The position numbers and the translations under genes are program-made. Shown one piece after another: positions 48,801 through 60,800 of a DNA stretch of 64,000 nt. Under the pieces are notes generated by a model, which made no database searches, was not told the origin of the DNA, and saw only the letters and a program-made list of their open reading frames with translations. Positions within the stretch are counted from its first letter, which is position 1. Each line of letters begins with the position of its first letter. The stretch lies in the NCBI GenBank assembly GCA_012064415.1, contig SSNU01000019.1:237968-301967 (forward strand). Reading direction: 5' to 3'. This DNA is from Gyrodactylus bullatarudis (taxonomy: Eukaryota > Platyhelminthes > Monogenea > Gyrodactylidea > Gyrodactylidae).

Positions 48801-51800
48801 TTAATTCAAATTGACATCAAATTAAATCCATTATAGTAATATATAATATACAAAAAGCTTAATGGAGTTTCATACAGATGAACAAATAGTGTGCTATTAT
48901 TAAGAGAAAATACAATTACAGGTAAAACCCCTTGAAAGTAGAACAGATTAATAATCGGGATAGTATGCCTACTATATAGGATTTTTTGGGGAGAAGACTA
49001 TACCTTTTCCATGTCTAAGTGATAAAAATGAACTCGTGACATATATTAACGAAATTCATAGGCATACATCCTAATATCAAAGTTGTACACTAACTCATCA
49101 AGTTATTTTTACTTTTTTAAGCGAACATTCAAGGGAAAATAATGAAATCTTACTGATGCTGTTGAACAAAACACTGATAAAAGTGAATCTTATGGATATT
49201 TGTGAACTAAATAATTTATAATTATGCATACCGAATGCTAATTGATAATTTCGAAGCCATAAACGAGAAAGTCATAGGATACATACTAAATTCAAAGATA
49301 GATAATTATACCCTTGACTCTAAAATCAAGTGAAAAAGGATAAAATAATGATTCAATGATTGACATATATGAATTAACATGCCATACCTGTGCAAAAATA
49401 AAAGATAAATTTGAATATCAGAGTGATATTCTTTCATAAAATGACTTGAACTTATCGAAATACTGGAAAATGAATGAAAATTTGACTTAATTAATCCAAA
49501 ATAATTTTTATTCAAATTAATTAATTCTCAAATATTTTTTTCAATTTTTCCACGTAGAATGTCAACCTTCTCACTTTTTCATCTGTTAAAATAACATTGG
49601 ATCTGAGAATGATTTCGAACTTTTATTTTATAAGTAAAAAGAAATTCTTATGGATTAATAAGTTGACAAAAATATTTGAGATCTATAATATTACAACGAG
49701 TCCCTATTCGGGATCGCCCTGAACTTCATTTGCAAAACAAATTCAAGTTTGTTTCATCTATCCATATTATATTTCGTCCCTCTGAACGTTGTTGAAGAAG
49801 TGAATTTATATACTCGGCTCTTAAGTTTTTATTGGTTACAGTGTTCATTCCTCTTTGGTTAGGTCGAACTTTTTTCAAGCTGCTAATCTAAATTGGGCTT
49901 TTATTTTGTCACAACATTGTTGAAGAGTGCTTTGAGGATGAGATTCAACATGGTTTATCAAAAATTGTACAATCTCAGGATTTTTTAAAATATTTCTTCT
50001 TCCTCCTTTAGGAGTTGACTCTTGATCTTTATCTCTTATCCATTTATAAGCTGTTTGATAGAGATTTTTGCGCATTCTCTTCAATCTTTCTGATCTTCAA
50101 AAAGCTTGATGATATTTTGGCGAACAATCGAGCTATGTTTCCTTAAAGGCATTTGATAGTGATGAGTCCTCACTGATGACGAAACCTGTGAGAATGTGTA
50201 AAAGACCTACCAAAAAGAATGGACTATTTTATTGGTCAAATGATTCGAGGAAAATTGTACTGGATTAGTCAATAAGTTGATAATTATAATTATATATCAC
50301 TCTGATATTCAAATTTATCTTTTATTTTTGCACAGGTATGGCATGTTAATTCATATATGTCAATCATTGAATCATTATTTTATCCTTTTTCACTTGATTT
50401 TAGAGTCAAGGGTATAATTATCTATCTTTGAATTTAGTATGTATCCTATGACTTTCTCGTTTATGGCTTCGAAATTATCAATTAGCATTCGGTATGCATA
50501 ATTATAAATTATTTAGTTCACAAATATCCATAAGATTCACTTTTATCAGTGTTTTGTTCAACAGCATCAGTAAGATTTCATTATTTTCCCTTGAATGTTC
50601 GCTTAAAAAAGTAAAAATAACTTGATGAGTTAGTGTACAACTTTGATATTAGGATGTATGCCTATGAATTTCGTTAATATATGTCACGAGTTCATTTTTA
50701 TCACTTAGATATAGTGTCATTTCATTGGACCAATCAGAGTCGAGTATATGTTTTCGTAATTTTCTGAACTCATTTTGATATTTTTACATGAATGGAAAGA
50801 TAATTTTTCGCGCTAACATTAAATAAGTAATTTTTTTAGGGAAAATAACGAGGTGAAAAAGAAAAAAATTATTTAGCCTTATTCATTTTGATTTCAAATT
50901 TTTTTCATTCTCAAATCCAATTTGAGTTACAAATAATGAAAATTAATATTGCAACTAAGTTAAATAAAAACAATAACTGCCTTGGAAAGACCTACTATTC
51001 TTGAATATATTAGAAAACTTTTCAATAGTTGAATTTAGAACCCAAACCTACACAACAGAAAACAAGAGAGTTTACATGTTTTTCAAGGTTTATGATATGA
51101 GTCATATCTTATTTTTCATTATTTTGTGTAAAATTGATAGAGTACTTTTTTTCCATCTTGGATCAACTGGTCAGGATGAAAAAATTTTCTTCTTGATCTG
51201 ATCTAATTTCGAAGAGTAATTTTGTGTTGTCACTCTAAAACAGAAATTATATTTGTGTAAACTCTATTCTGGAAAAATTTCTTCCCTTCGATTGAACGTT
51301 AATTTTTGTTGCAAATGAATAAAGGATATCTTGAAAACAGCAACAGATGAAAATCAATTTTGGAAGAAAAAATTATTTTTGATCAGGATCGGATCTCAAA
51401 ACGTTGATCACAAACGGGGTTTCTTTAGTTTTCTCAGAAAGTTTAATCAACGAAATAAAAATCGACCCTTACCCATGTCATCGACCGAGAAAATTAGATC
51501 AGATCAAGAAGAAAATTTTTTCATCCTGACCAGTTGATCCAAGATGGAAAAAAAGTACTCTATCAATTTTACACAAAATGTAATGAAAAATAAGATATGA
51601 CTCATATCATAAACCTTGAAAAACATGTAAACTCTCTTGTTTTCTGTTGTGTAATGTTAAAAAATTAACTTCAATTGCTAATTACTGGTTTCATTGCATA
51701 CGACTTAATCATAATTACCCTCCGTATACTTCAATGTTAAGATTCTGAGTCAAACACATGGATGTGTGTGAGGGTATGATATTGTCTTATATGCCTTCGA

Positions 51801-54800
51801 ATACACCATATCATTCCAGTATTTTTGAGAAGCTACGTCTGATTTGTCATTCCACTATTCTTGTTTCTCTCTTGGTTATTGACTGTACCTATGAAATTTA
51901 TTTCGTTTTGTTCTTTAGGCATTTTCGTTGTGACATGAAAAGAATATGTTAATGAATTAACAGCTGATTATTTATTCTCGCCAAACTATAATGACTTAAT
52001 ACTTTTGTGATAAAACAGAATTATCACAATAGATAGAGAAGAAGGAGAAATTTGAATACAAAGGAAACTTTTCCTCTGTAAAAGGAACAAAAGATGAACT
52101 CAATTCCATTAAAAGGACACCCATCCTTTTTATTCTACTCTAGTATTGTGTGTCTGTAATTCAGTGAAATCATCTCAGATGAAAAAAAAATTTCCCATGA
52201 GAGAGAATTTGGGAATAGGATCGTATTGTATAGAAAGAAAAATACATTTATGTTATCATTATTGTGTAATTTTAACTTATTTCTCGAAATTTGAAGTTGT
52301 ATATTTTTCAGCTATTTCCTCATCTAATAGAGAATTAAATTTTGTGAAAAAATATCCTATCGAATTGTATATTTTAAATTATTTTCTGATATACGAAATC
52401 TCATTTAAAAAGTTTTAAATCCACGTCAAAAAGTATTACTACGATAAATTATAAAATACCCTTTTCTGTATGACTTTTTAGACTTATTCTGATATTTATT
52501 TAAAATCTATTCGCCACATATTATAAATTTTAATGCGTTTTAAAAATTTTTGAATTCAATCTATGAAAATCCTTTGTCTAGCAAATCGCCAGAAAGTTAG
52601 TAACCTTACCAAAGTAATTACGCTGATTCTGAATCTGAATTCTTTTTTGAAAGACGACTTATCATTTCAAAGAAAGAGATTAAATTGGCATTTTGGCTCT
52701 AAAACTAGTCGTCTTCTAAGCCATGAGAGATATTGAGCAGGATATTACATATTTGGAATATACAGCTATTTTTCACGATAGAAAGTTATTTTATCTTTTC
52801 CTAAGGCCTCAGCAAATAGTATTTAAAAAAAATCACCCTTATCAAAGTAACTCTGGTTGGCAAGTATCAGTGACAGGCTATCTTAATGAGTTATACATAA
52901 TCTTGTTCCTTGAAAAATGTATTTTAAACATTTTTTCAGTTCAAAATATTGCTTATGAAATTTGCGTGTTCCACTGGTGAAATGACCAATGAAAAGTGGA
53001 AATTGATTGTTTAGCTTGCCTAGAAAACTATAGATTTCCTACAATGAAATCACCCTCAAGATATTCAATTGAATTTTAGGAGTAGTTTACCAAAATGAAT
53101 ATTATAAAATTTGCAAGTTGCTGGGTTAAAAATGAGATTTTACTGATTTGAAAATTCGAGAAAAAACTTTTTTCTGGGGTTTTTTTTGTTAGAAATATTT
53201 TATTGATATGTACAATATAGGTAAATATGGTTATAAATAGATATACAAATAAGGTTACAATAGACATAATAAGAATAATAAGATTAAGTCCAGCTGAATT
53301 TGTTCAATAGAGTCAATTATCTAAATGAATTTGAGCATTAAGTTGAAGACCAAACTGGATTTTAACATTTATAAATGTAAGGAAGAGTATAAGAGAGATT
53401 TTGAATAATCTATTTTTGATCTAATATATAACATAATAGATTTAAGATCATGGGCGTTGTTACAATCTGAGAGATTGAATTTAGCGTCTAATTGTCTAAA
53501 AGACGACAATAAGATATGATCATTATAGTTTTTATTTCTGAGATTGTAGGAGGAGGTAATAGATGAAGACGAGTTTATAAATTTTTTTATAATAAAAGCA
53601 CATCTTTTGAAGGGGTGAAGTCCATATATTGAAGTTAAAAATAAATCACTGCATTTCCATAAATTTAATGTAACTTCTTATAAGCACTTAATTGGTAGAA
53701 AAAATATTTTCTACGAAAATGTTGACAAATTATATTTGAAGAATTTATTAGAACTCTTTACGCTTATTGTTATTACTTATTTTATTTTGGTTTCATCAGG
53801 GATCTCGAAACTATAATTCATAAGTTATGGAAGGGAGAATCAGAATGTCTTAAATTCAAGTATAAAAGTTTAATTCATTAAAATATTATTAATTTACAAA
53901 AGCAATTTCGAATTCAGATTTAATATCTTCGATTGAAGAACATTTCTTAAATATTTCTGAAATCTTTTTAATGAATATAGTATATCAATAATTGAGTTCA
54001 TTTACTGCATACTTCGTTGACCCATGTATAAAAACGGATTATACATTCTCCAATGGGCAGTGATAATAAACGAAATTTTGAAGAAAATTATCATTCCTAT
54101 CGATCCTACTGATCGAATATTGATTGCGATCTAGTAGTTTAAGCAATCTATTGATGCTCGTTGAGGATTGAATTGCATTTTAGAGGTTATTCAAGCAAAT
54201 ATAGGAGAGAATCTAAACAGAATTCGTTCCATTTTAGCTCATCATTGATTCCATTCTGGTCCCATGGAAATGTTAAAAAGGGTAAGACATGATTTTTTAC
54301 TTTTCAATTTCATGCCCTTCATGCGATTGAAAATTAGAGAGGAAGCGTGCATAATTACAAATCAGGTCAAATTTTCAATGAATGTTACTACAAGGAATGA
54401 TAAATTTTGAATTATTTGACACCTCTTTAAATTAGTTTTTCACGTCAAATTAAAATTTAATTCATTGAAAAAATCTTGGCGCGTATTCAAAAATTTTCCT
54501 TTTTTAATCGAGATTTTGTATTTTGTAGAACAAACTCGAAAACGTATAGTTTAACATGGAAAAAATGCTTAGTTTTCGATTGTATCTTCAAAATGAGATC
54601 AAGGCTGGGAAAAGTTGAAAATTTTGAAATGTTTCACACCATTGAATAACCTTTAGTGACGGGCATTTCAAAATGACCATATTGACTTCTGAATCAATTC
54701 AGAATATCATGAATTCTCAAAAAAGAATTACTCATTCATCAAAACTATTGGCCTTAGTTTTAAAATATGAAAAGGCAGAGTTATTTATGTTGGCCTTTTA

Positions 54801-57800
54801 AAAATTAAAAAAAAAAACTAAAAATCAACAGCAAAACTAATGTATTTTCAAATAAAAATTAACCTGATTTAAATTCGATCAAGTATCTAGAAATAGTTCT
54901 TGATAAAAACAGCTACCAAAAACAAATTTTCCAAGATTGTAACCATAATCGCTGAAAAAAATAATTAAAATTTTGCATTGCAAAAAGTAAATTAAAAATT
55001 TTATTCAGGAATTTACTCGAATTTTAATCAGAAAGTCAAAAAATAACAATGAAAACTGCTGCATCTGTCTAATCAGAAATTGTGAAGCTTCAGCAAAAGG
55101 CTGGAATGATTTATCCAACTTTATCTAAAATTCGTTCATATGAGGCGGGACTACTCTTGGATTTTTTTCGAATATATTTGGGCCTTTTTTGAAAGCATAT
55201 CTCTTCAACCTTCTGAAAGAAATCGTCTCTCTGATTTATGACCTTCTTGAGAACCAACATGAACAACTAGTCTTTAGAGCCGTGAATGAGGTCCGAGACT
55301 TGATTGATTTAGATGTTTCCAAATTAACTAGTTAGATTTCATCAATCATTTCAATTCTCGACACTCTTAATTGATCTTTACAAGAGAATTTCCATTCTCT
55401 GTTAAAAATAGTTAAAAGAATAAAACAATGAATTCAAATCAAGAGAGCATTTATCGATTGATTTTGAATGAAACTCTTAAAAGTGAGATTCTATTTTAAA
55501 ACTCGAGAAGTTTGATAAACATGAGAGTATAAAAGATATCTCTACAGAATATAAAATATATATAGGAATCGGATGGAGATTATTCCCTTCAGAAAAAGGA
55601 ATATGGAGGAATTGATCATTCGAGTGTGAATAATAATAGCTATATAATACAGTTATATCTTGATATTTAACATTCTCTCATGTTTTTAACGCTAACTCTA
55701 TCTCTGTGTCTGTCTTTCTCTGTATTGTTCGTGTCATACAATTGTACTTTCTCAAGTTGTAATGGGCAATGTTCCTCATCTTAACAATCTTGATTTATTA
55801 ACCAATAAGACAATTCTTAAAGATGAATTTCCCTTCCCTAGAATGCCAAAGTGGCTTAAATTGAGAAAAGCTATAGTTGACATGAAGATGAGAATTCACA
55901 AAACACTCAATAATTTTCCCCAAAGAGTGAGGAAATAAATTATCTTTTGAATCCCAATGTATAACGATATGAGCCAATAGGATGTGGAAATTTAAAAAAG
56001 TTCAATTTGAATTTTGAAAATGCATTTTTTCAACTTTCGAACTCAAAGGTTTCTATCGATTTCGAGAATTTGAACGAGTTAAATGCTGATATAAACCTAA
56101 TTGGCATGAAGATGAGAATTTCCTATTTTTACAAAAAACTCAATATTTTTATCCAGAAAGTCAGGAAAAAATTTATTTTTTAGATTCCACTATGAAATGA
56201 GCTGATTAGTTTTGAAAACAAAAAAAAATTTCCAAAAAAAATTTAATCTGACCAAAATTGAGCCGATTTTGAATTTCGGATATGTTTCAAATTTCCACTT
56301 TTTCAACTTTCAAATCCAAAATTTTTATCGATTTCAAAGATTTGAAGCAGTTAAATATTGATATTCAGGATCAACAATAGATGAAGTTTTTGAATTCACC
56401 TGCAGGAATTTTCAGAAATTCGTTACGGTGGGAAATCGAACCATTTGAATTTTTCGATTATCACGAGGGAAAATGATCCAAAATATAGAGATTAAACTTT
56501 TTCTCGGAAAGAGTAATTTTCTCTCAAATTCTATGGCCAAATTCGAAATTTTCGTCTATTGTTGATCCTGAATATCAATATTTAACTGCTTCAAATCTTT
56601 GAAATCGATAAAAATTTTGGATTTGAAAGTTGAAAAAGTGGAAATTTGAAACATATCCGAAATTCAAAATCGGCTCAATTTTGGTCAGATTAAATTTTTT
56701 TTGGAAATTTTTTTTTGTTTTCAAAACTAATCAGCTCATTTCATAGTGGAATCTAAAAAATAAATTTTTTCCTGACTTTCTGGATAAAAATATTGAGTTT
56801 TTTGTAAAAATAGGAAATTCTCATCTTCATGCCAATTAGGTTTATACATAAAATTAAACGAAACTCTTAACCTCTACGACCAAAATCGAGTTATTTATCT
56901 ATTTTTGATCCCAAATGTCAGAATTTAATCAGGGAAACCTAAACTTATCATTCAAATTATTTTTATTAAAAATCCGCTCAATTTTCAATGAAATTTTACT
57001 AAAATCGGGAATTTCTTGGCCGTTTAATGAACTTCTTAAGTTTTTTCTTCAAAAATAGTAATCTTGTCATCAAGAGGGCCTTCTTTAAAAATATGCAAAA
57101 CATGATCTTAGTACTAAATTTTATCAGAAAAGTAAGAACTCTCGTGAGTTGTTCGGAGAAAAAAATATTTCACCCTTGCCTAATATAGCTAATGAAGTCA
57201 TAATTAAATGAAAAATTTACCTTGAGATTATTATTGGCTTGTTGAATTTCTGATAAAAGTAGCAAGAAAATATCGATAGAATTGGTCAATTGGATAGATA
57301 ACACTTCGAAATAAATGTACAAGCTAATAATTCTATTACTTATACCTTTCTGCCTTTCATGACATCATCATTGAGTTTTATTTTAATTTTAAAAAAAAGT
57401 TTATTTTTAATCTACACCTGATAGGAAGTCGATTTTTCTATGCTTACATTAACATCTCTCACTTATATACGTGTATCATACAATTTATATTTATAAAAAT
57501 TCAGATCTTACCGTTTTAGTTACCAAATTAGGTAAAAATTATGTTTTCAATATTTTCCTCCGTTTCGAACTTGCTACACAAGAAGTGGGGGGGGGGGTTG
57601 ATTGATTATTCGATCGAGATAGAATTAAAAGGGAACCATAGGAGTGAGCAGATCAGAGTTTTTCAATGTGAAAGTGGAGGCGGGGTGTCTTTTTCTGTGT
57701 TGTTTTTGTCAGAAAGAGAGGATGTCGTTGGACAGGAACAACATTATGTAACATCATCATCATCAATCGAAAGAGATGAATGAATTAATAAAAGGAAAGA

Positions 57801-60800
57801 GACACTGATGAAACAAACTGTGTGTACTACACTGTACACTGAGTTGAAGCAGCAGTTGGGCAAAAATGTTATCTAATCATTGATGCATTAACACACGAAA
57901 GCATTGTACATTGTAGGTAAAAGTTGAAAAACTATAATCTACTAGAAATACATTATAGTGTAGCTAACCTTAATTTTTCAAAAAAAACATCATTCCTCAC
58001 AACACGAATATGCAAATTATTATTGTACAAACTTGTACTCAATAGAGTCCGATATTGAGTGAGCCGAATTCTTGTCTGGTGACTTTTAGTGAATCTATAC
58101 ATTGGAATCAATAATTTACTCATTTTTAAATAAACCAAACTCTCACTCAGGATTAGACATTAAGAGTAGATTTCAGGAATTTAATTTTTGTTATTTTGAA
58201 ATGCCCGTCAGTAAAGGTTATTCAATGGTGTGAAACATTTCGAATTTTGAAAAAAATTATTTCCAAACTATAGTGACATAATAGAGCCGATGTGTCATTT
58301 TTAGGCGTACAATAGCAAAAAGATGATCTGACTACTTACTAGTGATACCATGTAATTCTGAGTATTTTTAGGTTCCTGTTTGATTTTTCACATTTTTATT
58401 GCATAAATAATTGCAATAGTACATACAAAATGAAAGCAAGACCTTTTGTAGAAAAATATTCTAATAAAATAAGAATGTATGGTCTAAATTTATATTGTAA
58501 TATATGCCAGAATTAAAATAGATTATTTTAATAGAATAGAGAATACAGTTAATAAATTCAGAATTGTTTTTCTGGTTCTAACGGTTTTCTTTAAAACGAA
58601 TCAACTCAAACGATAAGTTCTTCTAACTACATCTATTTTTTCAGGTTTTGAATTCCTTTTCTAATATTTTATCATCTTTTAAAAATTTCATCAGATTATC
58701 TGAATACTTTTTTTTAATTTTACTTCGATAATTTCGCGCAAATAGTTCTCACTTTTACTAACATTTGCCTGAATAAAAGACTTGGCCCACTACTATTCTC
58801 TTTTAACATTTCTAAATTATCTAGAATTGACTTTTAAGATTGAAAATCTGTCACATAGTTTTTGCTTTATTCCATCTACATATTCTCCATAGGTAAATTT
58901 TCGCTTACATGTCTATTTTGCAAAGGAAATCACAACAAGCAAGAATCATCCATTAGAAGGCCATCTAGCATATAAACAGCATGCATAGTCAACTGTGGCT
59001 TATGTGTATTCAAACTACTGTGTACATACCTTAATGGACAGAGTACTATTCGTTATGACAAAACAATGAAATATAATTGCTATTGAGTTGTAACGAAGTG
59101 AGAGGAAAAATTGTTGAATTAGATACTCGATGGACTTTGAAAATTCTGTTGGGTTAAACATTAGATATTCTTAAAGTTGAGAATTAGCCGATAGAATAGA
59201 GCTTTTTGTTTAGAGGTCTAATTAGAAACTAAGCTTGTCCATCAGTGGAAATGCTCAGCGGTTAAGCTTGACTTTTAAATCTTGAATCACTGCACATGAA
59301 TTTTATCGATTAATTTTCACGAATTTTGTGAAGAACTGTGACAAAGATTTTGGGTTAGAAACTGTCAGAAATTAGGGAATATTTATTCAAAATCGAGTTA
59401 AATTTTATCGTCCTCAATTCTGCTGGTCAATAAGAGGAGTCAGAAATTCAAGAAATGCTTTATTCCCTTAGATAGGCTTCGAATAGAATTCAAATGTGTA
59501 ATAGATTTTTAAGGGTTAAATTCCTTGATAAAACAAAAAAGTGTAAAACCTTTCTGTATAGGGATTATTTATATTCAAGGGAGTGTTTTTTTCAATGGAG
59601 GAAAATCCATTTCTTTTGTCTCTCTTAGATATTTCCAATGCCCATAAAAAAACCGAATTATTCCACATTCTATAAGGGAAATCGAGAAATCTCCTTTTGA
59701 TCATTCCTTCTTCTTGCTACTCTCAGTGACGTTAGTCTTCTCTTCCCTCTTCTTTTTACCAAAGTATAAAAATGGAAGTGTAATAAAAAAAGAAATCTGT
59801 CCCCATCTCCCCTTTTTACCTACCAAGAAATATAAAGTTTTGTCTTGTATATTCCTTGAATCAAAAATGCGTTGGGTATCCTAACTCTGTTACTGAATTT
59901 TAATGTAAAAGTTTTGCCCATTTTTAAAAAAAATCAATCTGTGAAGGGTTGCTTATCGTGATCCAAAAACCTTTGGACACTCTCTCACTTTGTAATCAAC
60001 AATTTCAGCTTTGATGATCTTTGTTTTTTGTTTGTTTGAGGGTACCGTCAATTCTTTAACCCAATGACTATCGATGTATTTTTGGTAATCCATTATTTTC
60101 GAACACTTTTACTGATTTGAGAAAAAAAAATTTGAAAAAAGTTTTTATTGGAAAATTTTAGAGACATTCCAAAATTCCAGATGGCGCGATTTTTAAAATT
60201 TTTAAATTTTGAGTTGGAAATTTTTTTTGATTTCAAGGTCTGAGAGGAATCAAACGTCATCCCGAATTTTAAAATGTCTCTAAAATTTTCCAAAAAAAAC
60301 CTTTTTTGGAATTTTTTTCTCAAATCAGTAAAAGTGTACAATTTGAATCAGTTACCAAATAATCTTTCAAAAATTTTTATAGCTTGATGAAAAAATGAGA
60401 TTTTTGTAAAAATCATAAATTCCCAAATTCATCGAAAATAGCTTAAGCATTCATAAACCTAATTATCAGTCAAAATAAGGGAATAATGGGGAATTTGATT
60501 TAGTGAATCACTCTTGAAATATAAAGTTAATATGAAGATGGGAATTTATGATTTTTACAAAATTCTTATATTTTTCATCAAGAAATCGAATTTGATCAAG
60601 ATTTTTTGGAATCTAGATCATGAGGCCCTCTTTCACGATACGGAGAAAAAAAATTTAGAAAAAATCTATTTTTAAGGAAAATACGGCAAATTTGAAATCT
60701 TGAAGTAGCGCCAAATTCCCATTTTTTTGAACTTTGAGTTGAAAATTTTTGTTGATATAAAAGTGAGAGGGTAATCAAAAGTTGATTCTTAGGATCACAA

